Shown: piece after piece, positions 1 to 9,399 of the stretch
Layout: every line of letters starts with the position of its first letter
How positions within the stretch are numbered: the first letter of the stretch is position 1
Source: Candidatus Woesearchaeota archaeon CG10_big_fil_rev_8_21_14_0_10_45_16
GTDB taxonomy: Archaea; Nanobdellota; Nanobdellia; Woesearchaeales; GW2011-AR9
Direction of reading: 5' to 3'
Length of the DNA: 50,203 nucleotides
NCBI GenBank assembly: GCA_002762785.1
Contig: PCXY01000002.1
Span: forward strand, 1-50,203
Notes under the pieces: model-generated
Seen by the model: only the letters and a program-made list of their open reading frames with translations
Told to the model about the DNA's origin: nothing
Database searches by the model: none
Position numbers and translations under genes: made by a program

Positions 1-210
1 TTCCAAGCAAACGTCCAGATAGTAATTGTACTCTTCCCCGGCTGGGCAGCATTTCGTCGTCAGGAACGAGCCTTCTTCGCCAGAACAATGGCTGCCAGCT
101 GAACAGCCATCAGCAACAGGACTGCAATACTCGCCGGCTGTACTGAAAGCAGAAGTGAAGGGAGTAAACACCACCAGAAATATCATGAATAGAGCAAAAA
201 ATGGTCTCAT
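1..210 (-). CDS. N-terminus of a secreted cysteine-rich protein, cut by window edge
   Basis: Reading leftward from an ATG at 208-210 gives a signal peptide (MRPFFALFMIFLVVFT, then a small-residue cleavage region) followed by a cysteine-rich module with the pattern GEYCSP..DGC..GSHCSGEEGSF.TTKCCP.G.EY...VC. The same module follows the signal peptide of the M23 peptidase at 20435-21511, so the two are paralogues at least at the N-terminus. The remainder lies outside the window, so the catalytic domain, if any, is unseen. An exported relative of that peptidase is the best guess. The frame is open to the edge. Confidence 0.75.
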   Translation of the reverse strand, partial: MRPFFALFMIFLVVFTPFTSAFSTAGEYCSPVADGCSAGSHCSGEEGSFLTTKCCPAGEEYNYYLDVCLE

Positions 211-281
211 ACGCCGTCAAGAAGGAACTATTATTTAAAACTGTAGCATATGGGGTATATATTTAGATCAAGTGCAGACTC

Positions 282-2594
282 CTACTCACAGACAGCTGCA
301 TCATAACTCTTCCTGACGTCCTGCTTCAAGACGATACACTGTCCATGAAACAAGTCTTTAACATCATCAGCGCTGCTGCCAGGTGGAACATAACCCAATC
401 GGATAGAGTTAGCAAGACACCTATTGGTTATGGCCGGATTGAAATCATTGCCCCGACGGTCGTCATCATTATCTCCCCTAACATGATTTCCGTTCGGATA
501 GCGGTGATATAATTCATGCAAAAGAACGCCAGCCCAGTAATCATATCCTCTACGATCAAAGTAATTATTTCCATCGCCAACGTTGATGACACCACCCATC
601 AAGTAGTTGTGCCCCTCTCTTCCAGCGAGAGGGTTACAATAATCAGGATATTCCTGTGTGAACTGGGCGCCAAGACCTGCTCCGTCTCGCTCTAAAGTAA
701 CCATCTCTGTCCACCAGTTAGCTTCAACATTATCCAATATAAAAAGAAGCTGGGGTGGTTCTTGTTCTTGATACAATTCCTGCCAGAACTGTTCTTCATC
801 GGTTACATTTTCTGGAAAAGGTTCCTTTTTGATCGTTCTGAGGTTCAATGAAAAACCGATATCATCCAAAGCCAGGGAATGGACAGCATCTGCCAGGAGG
901 TAGATCTTCTGGTCAGAAATATCAAGTACTTCAGAGTTGATCAGGAAATCCATCTCCAGCTGCGGTTCATCACCAGCCAGTATCCACTGCTTCCCATTGC
1001 AGATATAATCAAAGCCGTCGCTGTAGTCTCCTTCAATTCGCGTAATCTCATTCCCATAAGCTTCACCACATTTTTGCCAATCGTTATGAAGACTACAGAC
1101 GAAGACAGCAGCAGTGACGGCATCATAATCTAGACATTGTCCTCGCAACGTGATACATTGGTCGGCGTTAAGACAATTCCCAAACCTGTTGGAGGGTGAT
1201 GCGCGATCTTGTCCGGGGATGTAACTTTCAATCTCATAAAGCCAATCGTTTCCTGGGCCGCAAGTCATGGCCTCTTTTTTCTCTCCTTGATCCGTACAAC
1301 TGCCGTCAAGATCGATGCATTGATCTCTCTTTTGGCAGGCACCCGTTCTTGCAGGAGCAGAGGAACGGTTCTCTGAAGGGACATAACTCTGAACCGAATA
1401 CCCCCAGTTGCCGTCAGCGCCACACGTTAGATCAGCACTTTGTTCGCTTTGGTCAATACAGATGCCGTTTTGATCGACACATTGGTTAACCAAGAAGCAG
1501 CAAGCCGAACGCTGCGGGACAAAATTTCGATTTTCATTTGGAAGATAACTCCTGACAAGACCACCATCAGAGCAGAAACTATTTGGTCTTGTTTCAAAAA
1601 AAGTAGGCATATTAAACTCGATCAGTTGCCCGTTTTCCTCAACGATGGCATGCATCAGATTATCCCTTCTTAGCTCTACAAAGACCTGGTCAGCGTTGTT
1701 AATTGGATGACCGCCATTGGTCACTAGAACTTTGCTTCCATCTTTTACGCTGATGAAGATACCTTCAAGCCCGTCTAAAAGACCTTGTTCAAAATTATAT
1801 TTGCTGGAAGTAGGTAGCTGGATGCCGTCAAACTCTAAACTTCTTTGTCCGCCTTCAGCCAAGTATTTTGACGCAAAACTACCATTCTCATAAAGGATGA
1901 TTTGAAATGAACTATAGAGAGAATGTTCATATTCTAATTCTAGTTCATTTTGTATAAAACCTTCAGAAATCGCACCAGTGTTAATATCCAATAATTTTTT
2001 GAATCTTATTTGTCTTCTTCTCCAAACATTCTGACTCATGTTTGTAGCTAAAACTCTCAGATCGTAATCTTCTACCCATTCGCCATTGTTACAGATGAAA
2101 TCCCCGCCGTCACTACTTTCTCCGATCAATTTATTATATGGGCCTTTGCCGCCGATACGTTCACAACGGTCCCAGTTGCTCTTATCACCACAGATGAAGC
2201 CACTACTGTATTCAGAATCGTAATCAACGCATTTACCGGAAGTTGTAACGCATTGGTCTGGTCTGCAACAAGCTTGCCTTTGAGCATCTTTATTATTCTC
2301 TAGACCGGGGACAGAGCTTCCGATAAGGATTGTCCCAGCTGGACATTGCTGTTTAATGGGGGACTTTACTTCTATCTTTTGCAGAGAGTATTTTGAATTA
2401 AGATACGCTGCATAACCGGCAATGGCCTCAGGCGATTCTGCGCCGGCAAGAATTTCAACCTCGACGCCGCTCAGTTCCTGGAACTCTTGAAGATCTTGTA
2501 CCAAAATGTTTTGTGAAGATAAACCATCTATATAATGAAAACCGGTAACGATAAGTAACAGAATAAAAAAAAGGCTTAGTGTCCAGGATTTCAT
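282..2594 (-). CDS. Large secreted cysteine-repeat protein with a HELYH zincin-like motif
   Basis: The 770-residue protein begins with a signal peptide (MKSWTLSLFFILLLIVTGF). It then carries at least four cysteine modules of the form QC(V/I)...G.C.D......F/TC....(N/D)W, near residues 110-150, 350-395, 400-440 and 450-500. Near the C-terminus a HELYHRYP segment gives an HExxH motif, followed by a further His and an Asp/Arg-rich stretch, as expected of a zinc metallopeptidase active site. The family is not recognised. The cysteine modules resemble those of the neighbouring partial gene and suggest a disulfide-stabilised extracellular protein that may bind surfaces. A TATA element lies about 25 bases before the ATG. 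Confidence 0.75.
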   Translation of the reverse strand: MKSWTLSLFFILLLIVTGFHYIDGLSSQNILVQDLQEFQELSGVEVEILAGAESPEAIAGYAAYLNSKYSLQKIEVKSPIKQQCPAGTILIGSSVPGLENNKDAQRQACCRPDQCVTTSGKCVDYDSEYSSGFICGDKSNWDRCERIGGKGPYNKLIGESSDGGDFICNNGEWVEDYDLRVLATNMSQNVWRRRQIRFKKLLDINTGAISEGFIQNELELEYEHSLYSSFQIILYENGSFASKYLAEGGQRSLEFDGIQLPTSSKYNFEQGLLDGLEGIFISVKDGSKVLVTNGGHPINNADQVFVELRRDNLMHAIVEENGQLIEFNMPTFFETRPNSFCSDGGLVRSYLPNENRNFVPQRSACCFLVNQCVDQNGICIDQSEQSADLTCGADGNWGYSVQSYVPSENRSSAPARTGACQKRDQCIDLDGSCTDQGEKKEAMTCGPGNDWLYEIESYIPGQDRASPSNRFGNCLNADQCITLRGQCLDYDAVTAAVFVCSLHNDWQKCGEAYGNEITRIEGDYSDGFDYICNGKQWILAGDEPQLEMDFLINSEVLDISDQKIYLLADAVHSLALDDIGFSLNLRTIKKEPFPENVTDEEQFWQELYQEQEPPQLLFILDNVEANWWTEMVTLERDGAGLGAQFTQEYPDYCNPLAGREGHNYLMGGVINVGDGNNYFDRRGYDYWAGVLLHELYHRYPNGNHVRGDNDDDRRGNDFNPAITNRCLANSIRLGYVPPGSSADDVKDLFHGQCIVLKQDVRKSYDAAVCE

Positions 2595-2617
2595 AAGAGA
2601 TAAGTAAAAAATAAATC

Positions 2618-2626
2618 TTTATATAA
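2618..2626. promoter_or_regulatory. TATA element TTTATATAA (near-symmetric)
   Basis: The element sits 24-32 bases before the ATG of the secreted cysteine-repeat gene on the minus strand, the normal spacing for a leaderless archaeal transcript. Being almost palindromic it could also fire to the right, where a short TTG-initiated frame starts at 2643. Confidence 0.55.
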
Positions 2627-2642
2627 CCTTCGGAGACCAACT

Positions 2643-2756
2643 TTGAAAGAGGCAGTATTTGATTCTTTGAATAGATCAGTTCAAGATGAATTACAGCAAG
2701 CCTGGATCAAATCTGGATCGACGGAAGATGAGACCTACTGTCCGGGAAATGAATGA
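2643..2756 (+). CDS. Possible 37-residue protein with TTG start
   Basis: A frame opening with TTG encodes LKEAVFDSLNRSVQDELQQA and continues to PGNE before a TGA. It looks like an acidic amphipathic helix. Its start is 17 bases after the symmetric TATA element at 2618-2626. No family is recognised and the start codon is weak, so it may be a gene remnant or chance. The rest of the 2595-2788 gap holds nothing else I can name. Confidence 0.2.
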   Translation: MKEAVFDSLNRSVQDELQQAWIKSGSTEDETYCPGNE

Positions 2757-2788
2757 ATTTTCTCTAAGCAGGATCTTGTAACCTATAC

Positions 2789-3499
2789 TCACTCTGCCAC
2801 GTTCCATACGCTGTCGAAATAGCGTTTGAAATGGTCGGTTATCTCGGCGGAGTGGATCAGTACGGCCGTTGGGTTATCCGTCCACGATAAGATCAAAGTC
2901 TTGCTGCCGATGATGTCGATCGTTCCAGGCACGGGAAATGAGACTGTCTTTATCTTTACGTTCTTTGGCAATTTCACAGGTTTGCTGCCAGAGCCGATAC
3001 CTCTTACAGAGATGCCTTTCTCTTCCAGTTTTGGATACAACCGCCGGTAGAACGTGTTTTCGCCGAAAGAATGAGCCGGATAGAAAAACCGCAGCACTTT
3101 CTCCTCTTCTTCCATAAGGATACTGTATGCTGTCTTGATGCCGGAGAGGCCGAAAAACAGTTCGGCTTTGTTCCTTTCCTGCTCTTTATTGAGAGCTTTC
3201 AGATCCCCCAGGATACCATCCAACACCTTCTTCTGTTCAGCTACTTCTTCCTCTTTCTTATGGATATATTCACTTAGCTGGAACGGTTCGACGGCCCGGT
3301 AATGTTTGGTCTTTTGGATGACGGTCTCGCTGGCTAATCCCTTGCTGACCAGCCTTTCCAAAACGTCATAGACTTTGGAGTAAGAAACGTTGGATTCTTT
3401 CACGATATTGCCTACCTTGCTGGGGCCTAGCTTCAATAAAGCTAAATATACTTTACTCTCTCCAGCAGTAAGTCCGATCTTTTGCAGTTCTTCGATCAT
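2789..3499 (-). CDS. TrmB-family transcriptional regulator
   Basis: This 236-residue protein starts with a winged helix-turn-helix (residues about 1-70: GLTAGESKVYLALLKLGPS, then a recognition helix with SYSKVYDVLERL). A short coiled coil follows (residues 75-120, rich in E and K), then a C-terminal effector domain. This is the TrmB layout; family members repress or activate sugar and central-metabolism genes in response to a ligand. It is transcribed away from the fur-like gene, with a TTTAAATA element about 25 bases before the ATG. Target and ligand cannot be told from the sequence. Confidence 0.85.
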   Translation of the reverse strand: MIEELQKIGLTAGESKVYLALLKLGPSKVGNIVKESNVSYSKVYDVLERLVSKGLASETVIQKTKHYRAVEPFQLSEYIHKKEEEVAEQKKVLDGILGDLKALNKEQERNKAELFFGLSGIKTAYSILMEEEEKVLRFFYPAHSFGENTFYRRLYPKLEEKGISVRGIGSGSKPVKLPKNVKIKTVSFPVPGTIDIIGSKTLILSWTDNPTAVLIHSAEITDHFKRYFDSVWNVAE

Positions 3500-3547
3500 C
3501 TCTCCCCTAATAAGGGAGAACGAGTATTTAAATCATTCTGTCCTTAT

Positions 3548-3636
3548 AGAGGTAATGGCATTTGAGGTGTTTAACTCATTTCCCCTCTGATGCCCCTCCT
3601 GGATCACCAAATTGGGCCCTTCGGGGCCCTCTTTTT
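3548..3636 (+). ncRNA. Candidate small structured RNA ending in a UUCG hairpin
   Basis: Between two divergent regulator genes the plus strand has a TATA-like TATTTAAAT near 3523-3531. A hairpin follows in which GGCAT (3557-3561) pairs with ATGCC (3590-3594) and GAGG (3564-3567) pairs with CCTC (3584-3587) around a 2x2 internal loop. A GGGCCC-TTCG-GGGCCC stem-loop with a T-run comes next. No protein is encoded in this stretch. An RNA of roughly 85 bases is an inference from promoter, fold and terminator. The family is unknown. Confidence 0.35.
3614..3636 (+). terminator. GGGCCC-TTCG-GGGCCC hairpin followed by a T-run
   Basis: A perfect 6-bp GC stem (3614-3619 with 3624-3629) capped by a TTCG tetraloop is followed by TCTTTTT. 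It has the form of an intrinsic terminator reading rightward, although no recognised plus-strand gene ends here, which is why a small RNA is proposed just upstream. Confidence 0.6.
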
Positions 3637-3674
3637 CCGTCATCTTTAAATATTATTGAGAACAGTTATCAGTT

Positions 3675-4040
3675 ATGGCTCGGCAGACTAAGCAGAAAAA
3701 GGTTCTCAACTCCCATCTGAACTCATTTACTTCATTCTTCACTGCTGAAGACCTCTTTGCCAAGGTCAAAGAAGAGATCGGGATCGCTACTATCTACCGC
3801 TATCTGAAATCTCTCGTCGATCAAGGAGAGATCCATTCATATCTCTGTGACCGCAGGACAATCTATTCTTTAAACAAGAAGAGCCACTGCCATTTCACCT
3901 GTGAAGTATGCAGCGAGAAGAAACATATCGCATTGAAGAAACTGGATTTCCTGCAGTCTCAGGTTCCGGGCAAGATCTGCCATTTTCAGGTAGACGTCAC
4001 CGGCATCTGCGAGAGTTGTTCTAGCAAAACATCTTCCTGA
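3675..4040 (+). CDS. Fur-family metal-responsive regulator
   Basis: This 121-residue protein has the Fur/Zur arrangement: an N-terminal winged helix with the family signature IATIYRYLKSLVDQGEI (residues about 36-52), then a C-terminal metal and dimer domain with the cysteine pairs CEVC and CESC that hold structural zinc. It is shorter than bacterial Fur (about 140-150). The metal sensed cannot be read from the sequence. Its 3' end overlaps the convergent truD gene by 20 bases. A TTTAAATATT element about 27 bases before the ATG fits a leaderless transcript. Confidence 0.8.
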   Translation: MARQTKQKKVLNSHLNSFTSFFTAEDLFAKVKEEIGIATIYRYLKSLVDQGEIHSYLCDRRTIYSLNKKSHCHFTCEVCSEKKHIALKKLDFLQSQVPGKICHFQVDVTGICESCSSKTSS

Positions 4041-5028
4041 TCACCATGGTGGCATAACTGCCTTTGGGCAAGGCAAATGATACTTTCACCTTCATTTTCC
4101 CAGGGTTTAGATCGTCTTTTACGAACTCTCCAATACTCATCTCCTTAACGTCCACGAACACTCTTCGCATCTCTCCTTCCAACGTCAGTTCAGGGATCTG
4201 TTTGATGATGAAATCACGGTGCGATAATCTCTCTTCTGCCATCACTTCTTTTATGATACCTGCAATCACGGAGTCAGTCTTTATCTCCGAGAAACCGATC
4301 AAAGGGATTTCCATATCTTGATCTTTACCCTCTTTCACAAACACCAATTCCCCTAAAGAATACTTTATCTTCTTTACCTCTTTGAAACTTCTTTCCAGGT
4401 GCCTTTTTACAGTCTCATTCCAAAGGTAGCTTTGGTAGGCATTGAGATACATCCGCAGCAATCTCGAAGAGATCTTCTTCAAGGCGCCGACCAGATCGTT
4501 GCTGTTCTTTGCCAGATGCTGATCACTATGGCTGTTGCCGATAAGTTCCAAAGCCGCTTTAAAATCTTTCTTGACAAGATTCTTGCCTATCTCTTTGTTG
4601 TTTTTAGAGAAACGCTGTTCGTCAAAGTAATTTTCTATAAACCCAATCTCTTCAACTTCGACAGGATCAAGATCTCTTACGATGATCTCAAATCTGTTCC
4701 CTTTCAAGCCGCCGAGACTGATCGGTTCATTTCCGTACCCCAGAAACTCTAATTCCACGTTTTCAATGTGGCAGCCAAGAACTTTTTCCTTTCCTACGCC
4801 AGATACTGAAATGGCCTGTTCGGTGACTGCATTCTTATCCTTACTGCCGGCAAAACCAACCTGCTTTTCTTTGAGATTCAACACTTTAGCCAGCTGTTTT
4901 ACAATGTCTAGGGTATTCCTATTCTTTTTCCTCAATAGAAAATAGAGGTATCTTCCTTTTTCTTCTATTGTTATATTACTGATCTCCTTGACGATGAAAT
5001 CCTCTGGAAGCCGTTTTAAAGTGTACAT
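4021..5028 (-). CDS. truD: tRNA pseudouridine(13) synthase TruD
   Basis: TruD isomerises U13 in the D-stem of tRNA. The 335-residue protein has the N-terminal PEDFIVKE motif and the catalytic-loop signature GFAGSKDKNAVTEQ, whose Asp is the family nucleophile. A TRUD insertion domain follows, then a C-terminal motif NAYQSYLWNETVKR. Length is normal for an archaeal TruD. It overlaps the fur-like gene convergently and is divergent from the large orphan gene at 5104. It is one of several tRNA-modifying enzymes in the window. Confidence 0.93.
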   Translation of the reverse strand: MYTLKRLPEDFIVKEISNITIEEKGRYLYFLLRKKNRNTLDIVKQLAKVLNLKEKQVGFAGSKDKNAVTEQAISVSGVGKEKVLGCHIENVELEFLGYGNEPISLGGLKGNRFEIIVRDLDPVEVEEIGFIENYFDEQRFSKNNKEIGKNLVKKDFKAALELIGNSHSDQHLAKNSNDLVGALKKISSRLLRMYLNAYQSYLWNETVKRHLERSFKEVKKIKYSLGELVFVKEGKDQDMEIPLIGFSEIKTDSVIAGIIKEVMAEERLSHRDFIIKQIPELTLEGEMRRVFVDVKEMSIGEFVKDDLNPGKMKVKVSFALPKGSYATMVIRKMFC

Positions 5029-5103
5029 GATATCTCATTCTAGTCCTCCTTTTTAAAATTATAGTCCATAACCTTTTTAAAGAGCTATCCTAAAAACAGC
5101 TTT

Positions 5104-7704
5104 ATGGGGGCAACGCTTAGAGAACGCTTGGATCAGAGGATAGGCAGTCAGATAGCAGGCAATCCGGCTGCTGTAGAAATATGGAAGAACTATGAAGGTT
5201 CCCTTCCTGCTTTACACTGGCTGTTAGATAGTACTGGCGTTGATGATCCCGTTCTCGCTCTGACAAAACTGCAATTTGGTCCTGAAACCTATCTACGGGG
5301 GAACGAGAGGTATGAAGATCAGACCCAAGCTCCTTCTGAACCGACCGGGCAGCCAGTAAAACATTTCCGTACTTTTACTATCGAAGATAGAGAAGATCTT
5401 GGAGTGATGACCATCGGTATGGACGTTCTCGAAAGATGGATCAATTCCTGGGGCAGTCCTGCTCTTCAAGAAGCGATCACTCCTGAAGCAAGGATAAAAA
5501 AGTTCAGAAGTAGAGCTCCAACTTCTTTAGACGGTTTTGCCGCTTCATTGGAAGAAATTCTTGCCGGAAGTGATAATCTCTACAGCCGTCTCGACCGTGA
5601 ACTCGTCAGGCAATTCCAAGAATATCATACTCAAATCGTAGACAATGGCGGCGAATTACCAGATATCAGTGATCTCTTCAGAGACGGCGCCACTCACGAT
5701 CCTCTTCGAATTCCGGGACTTCATCAAGGCGTAGTCCGTTATGCCAAGACTTTAGAACGCTTACTGTTCCAGCAGGCGAGGATGATCCCTGAATATCATG
5801 CGGTCACCGATGTAGGCGGCATGCTGTTGACGAAGTTTGAAAGGGCTATCCAATATAATGAACTGCCGCAGCGCATCCGAAATGATTACCTGCTGGTAAG
5901 CGATACCTTGGCTGAGCATCCTCAGGAAAAGATTGATGCGGCGATGCGCCGTCTTACCGCCTATGCCGCAGTCACTTTTAAATTTAGCAGCAAAGTATTG
6001 GAACCCTACAAAGCAGATCTGTGTTTCATCGAACAAAACAATCTTCATCCGGTGATCGACCGTTTCATCGATGAATTTGGCAGACCTTCCGTCGATCCGT
6101 CTCTTCTTGACAAGAAAGAGGTTTCAGCCGTTGAAGCCATGCAGATCATCGACGCTTATCCTTTAGATACGCTGCGTCATCTTGTCAATACCTATCATGC
6201 TCAGACAGATTCCGGTCGGGAAGCCTTCGCTGCTCTCTCTGCTCTGGAGGGGCTGTTTATAGAAGATGGCCGGCTTGACGAAGGCAGCCTGAAAAGCAGA
6301 TTGTCAAAGGGTAAATTAAATGAAAGATACGCTTCTTTAGTTCTCACCGATAAAGAACTTCGGGCTGCTCAGCAATTGACGTCCACTAATATTCTTGTCG
6401 GCCGAGACAGGGAACGTTTCTATGGGATGCATTCCATGCCTGACTTTAATGATGCAATGGAAGATCTACAGGTTATCGGTCGTAAGTTGAATTATCTTAC
6501 AGCTGTGACGCAACATGCAGCGACTGATATTATTAAAGAAGAGGATAAAATAAGACTAGCTCATTTGAATGGCAGTATTCTACGCAAAGACACCTATGCT
6601 CTTGCTGAACAGTTTGAACAGAAGCACGGCCTGACTATCGACGATTTCCTGGCTCGGGGGAACTTCGCGCTGAAATCGCAGAAGACGACACCTCTAACAG
6701 TTGTAAGATTTGAAAATGCTTGGTATACTCTCCGTGACCGTCTTCAGGAGACTAAAGATCATGGCTTGTATGATGCTGATCTGGATGGAAGGGTTGCATC
6801 TTTCATCGACAAGTCCTGGAACCTCAAAAAATATGTTCCTATTTCAGAAGTAGAGGGCGACCTTCAGATGATAAGTAATGCTGCTGCCAGTCCTCTGGCA
6901 AGACCAGATCTGCCTTTTAAGTTAAGAAAAATACTTGGAGATAAACCAACATTTCTATCACCGGAAGATGTCAGAGAAGCTAATCCTGTATTGGGAACAG
7001 CCAAAGCTTTCTCAGAACTTTCTGAAGAAGAAGTCATTCGTTACCAGATGCTGAAAGAAGCAGGACTGGACCGTATCTACACCGGCACTGTCGCTGATAT
7101 TGGTGCAGTAGTGCGTGACCGTAATAGTTCACCAAGTCTTACTAATCTTTTAGGTCTTCCTCCTGTCGACAATATCAAAGCTGTGGTGGAAGCTTCTTTG
7201 GGAGCAGTACCTGCGAAAGATTTACCTGAAGAATGGCGCAGAAAAGCGAGATATCTTGCCTCAACGGAAGCGAGACTTTTGTTCTATGATGGTGAGATCA
7301 CACCCCGTAGAGATGACTTAACTCGCCTCTCATATCCCAGTCAAACTCTTTATGTTGCTCCCTCATTAGTCGTCGATGTTGACGAGAGGTATGGCGTTAT
7401 TAACGGAAGGATCGCCGAAAGGGCAGATCTCACCATTATTGCTACAGATAAAGAAGAGTTTAGAAAATTGTGGCCAGACCGAAGATATAGGTTTGCGATC
7501 ACTGGAACGAGAGCTAAAGACGCTTCTTCGTTCAAAGTACGACTCCAACAGCGTGGATCAGACGGTTTCAGATGGAATAAATCTGTGCAGGCCTGGGAAA
7601 GCCAGAAACTCTATAGCAAATTAGAGATTGCCCATTTCTCTCAGAGAGTTGCTGATTACAACTCAAATATCGGAGCAGATCTTAAGATTGCGATAGGTCC
7701 ATAA
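5104..7704 (+). CDS. Large 866-residue protein of unknown function
   Basis: I do not recognise this protein. It has no signal peptide or membrane segment and reads as a soluble, mostly helical protein, with a short beta-rich stretch near residues 750-830. No P-loop, HExxH, cysteine cluster or repeat is obvious. The start is supported by a TTTTTAAAG element about 27 bases upstream. It overlaps the convergent gene at 7682 by 23 bases. At 866 residues it is one of the longest genes here, notable for a lineage with small genomes, so it is probably important to the cell's lifestyle. Confidence 0.75.
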   Translation: MGATLRERLDQRIGSQIAGNPAAVEIWKNYEGSLPALHWLLDSTGVDDPVLALTKLQFGPETYLRGNERYEDQTQAPSEPTGQPVKHFRTFTIEDREDLGVMTIGMDVLERWINSWGSPALQEAITPEARIKKFRSRAPTSLDGFAASLEEILAGSDNLYSRLDRELVRQFQEYHTQIVDNGGELPDISDLFRDGATHDPLRIPGLHQGVVRYAKTLERLLFQQARMIPEYHAVTDVGGMLLTKFERAIQYNELPQRIRNDYLLVSDTLAEHPQEKIDAAMRRLTAYAAVTFKFSSKVLEPYKADLCFIEQNNLHPVIDRFIDEFGRPSVDPSLLDKKEVSAVEAMQIIDAYPLDTLRHLVNTYHAQTDSGREAFAALSALEGLFIEDGRLDEGSLKSRLSKGKLNERYASLVLTDKELRAAQQLTSTNILVGRDRERFYGMHSMPDFNDAMEDLQVIGRKLNYLTAVTQHAATDIIKEEDKIRLAHLNGSILRKDTYALAEQFEQKHGLTIDDFLARGNFALKSQKTTPLTVVRFENAWYTLRDRLQETKDHGLYDADLDGRVASFIDKSWNLKKYVPISEVEGDLQMISNAAASPLARPDLPFKLRKILGDKPTFLSPEDVREANPVLGTAKAFSELSEEEVIRYQMLKEAGLDRIYTGTVADIGAVVRDRNSSPSLTNLLGLPPVDNIKAVVEASLGAVPAKDLPEEWRRKARYLASTEARLLFYDGEITPRRDDLTRLSYPSQTLYVAPSLVVDVDERYGVINGRIAERADLTIIATDKEEFRKLWPDRRYRFAITGTRAKDASSFKVRLQQRGSDGFRWNKSVQAWESQKLYSKLEIAHFSQRVADYNSNIGADLKIAIGP

Positions 7705-8185
7705 GGTACACCTTTCTCGCCTCTTTCACATCATCGAAGAATACTATTCCTTTACATCTTCTATAAAACGCAAAACCACCACCTTTATTCTCTTTGATAC
7801 CCTTCCGAGCAACTTCAACAGCATCAAAACCCCGGCCTTTCTGTTCAACACTGATGATAAACCCTTTCCGGCCGATCCACAGATGAAATGCGTAAGGGCA
7901 CTTATATGAGGAATTGGCAAGAACATTGGACCCCGCTTCGTTCAAGAACCCAGCTACTTCGTCCTCTTTCTTGTCGATCCAGTTCTTTAAGTTATATGAC
8001 GTTCCAAATTTTTCGTTGATCACTTCAACTATCCTTGCTTTTGCTTCTGCATACCTCTCTAAAATATCATCTGAACTATGGTAGGTCCTCTCCTGCTCCT
8101 CTTCATACACTGTGAAGTTACGCTGTTCAAAGAGCTCAATTCTTGCTAAAGCTTCCGGCAATCCGATATTGAAATCCAGGACCAT
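7682..8185 (-). CDS. Conserved-looking hypothetical protein, 167 residues
   Basis: The family is not recognised. The first half is helical and charged; the second half alternates strands, with the motifs CPYAFHLWIGRKGF and VEQKGRGFD, resembling a small nuclease- or sensor-like alpha/beta fold, but no catalytic set can be assigned. There is no signal peptide. It shares a short AT-rich divergent promoter region with trhO (8186-8246) and overlaps the large orphan gene at its 3' end. Confidence 0.65.
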   Translation of the reverse strand: MVLDFNIGLPEALARIELFEQRNFTVYEEEQERTYHSSDDILERYAEAKARIVEVINEKFGTSYNLKNWIDKKEDEVAGFLNEAGSNVLANSSYKCPYAFHLWIGRKGFIISVEQKGRGFDAVEVARKGIKENKGGGFAFYRRCKGIVFFDDVKEARKVYLMDLSQS

Positions 8186-8246
8186 AAGCGCCTGATACCA
8201 CTTTTCTTAAAAAACCTTTTTAAAATAGTCTTCAAATAGACCTGGT

Positions 8247-9398
8247 ATGAACTTTAAAGTAATCTCATTTTATCGGTACGTGGAGATAGATGATCCTGGA
8301 CAGTTAAGAGACCAGTTGAGAGAATACTGCAAAGACAACAACATCCTTGGAAGGATCTTACTGGGAAAGGAAGGCCTCAACGGCGCGGTTTCCGGGGAAA
8401 AAGAGTCTATCCAAAGGTTCAAGTTATTCCTTCATGGTAATCCTCTCTTTGCTGACCTAACTTTTAGAGAGCAGGATGCGGAGAAAAACACCTACCATAA
8501 GTTAGTCATCAAAGTTCGAGATGAGATCTGCGTCTTCGGTGAAAAGGTCGATCTCAACAACACGGGCGTCCATCTGTCTCCTCATAAACTGAAAGAATGG
8601 TATAAGAATAACGAAGATTTTGTCATCGTCGATGCCAGAAACGACTACGAGTTTGACGTTGGTAAGTTCAAAGATGCCCAAAAGCTGCCGATCCGCAACT
8701 TCCGCGAGTTTGCTGAGGTGGCGCCAAAACAGCTGCTGCAATACAAAGACAAGAAGATAGTCTTCTACTGCACCGGCGGCGTCCGTTGTGAGAAAGCATC
8801 TGCTTACATGAAAGAACAAGGTTTCGAACATGTTTATCAGTTAGACGGCGGCATCATCAATTATGTCAATCAATTTCCAAGTCAGCACGAGAAGACAGGA
8901 TCTTCTGAAGTTCCCTCAGGAAACGAATGGCAGGGCGGCCTTTTCGTCTTTGACGACCGCTTAGTCTCTGATGTGGGAGAACCGATAACGGCCTGTCAGC
9001 ATTGCCATAAAGACTGCGAGCAATATCTTAACTGCCATAATCTGGACTGTGACCAGCTGTTCATCTGCTGCGATGATTGTCAAACGATCTGGAACAAAAC
9101 CTGTTCTCAGGAATGCAAGGATTCTCCTAAACAGAGAGAAGATAAAAGATTGGGGCAGATCATCGGCCTGGTCCATAATTACTATCCAAAAGCGGAAGCT
9201 GCATTGATAAAAGTAGAAAAAAGTCTTCGAAAGGATCAGGCTGTCGTCTTTGAAGGCAAGACCACCGGGTTTGAACAAGTCATCCAAGAGATGAGGGATG
9301 ATGATGGGAATGAGGTACAATCGGGAGAAACCGGACAATTCATCACCGTTCCGGTAGCCCAGAAAGTGAGGAAGAACGATAAAGTCGTCATCTATTAA
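8247..9398 (+). CDS. trhO: tRNA uridine(34) hydroxylase TrhO with an added U32-type C-terminal domain
   Basis: TrhO (UPF0176/YceA) is a rhodanese-related enzyme that, in bacteria, makes 5-hydroxyuridine at tRNA position 34 with O2. Residues 1-100 are the N-terminal acylphosphatase-like domain. Residues 105-210 are the rhodanese domain, with the active-site loop CTGGVRCEKAS (C175 and C181). Residues 250-290 form a dense cysteine region (C250, C253, C257, C263, C268, C274, C275, C278, C286, C290) typical of the family. Residues about 303-383 are unusual: they align with the C-terminal domain of the U32 protein at 42146-43375 (NYY, G.TTG, IT.PV..KVR.NDK). The gene is followed after one base by tgt. 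Confidence 0.9.
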   Translation: MNFKVISFYRYVEIDDPGQLRDQLREYCKDNNILGRILLGKEGLNGAVSGEKESIQRFKLFLHGNPLFADLTFREQDAEKNTYHKLVIKVRDEICVFGEKVDLNNTGVHLSPHKLKEWYKNNEDFVIVDARNDYEFDVGKFKDAQKLPIRNFREFAEVAPKQLLQYKDKKIVFYCTGGVRCEKASAYMKEQGFEHVYQLDGGIINYVNQFPSQHEKTGSSEVPSGNEWQGGLFVFDDRLVSDVGEPITACQHCHKDCEQYLNCHNLDCDQLFICCDDCQTIWNKTCSQECKDSPKQREDKRLGQIIGLVHNYYPKAEAALIKVEKSLRKDQAVVFEGKTTGFEQVIQEMRDDDGNEVQSGETGQFITVPVAQKVRKNDKVVIY

Positions 9399-9399
9399 C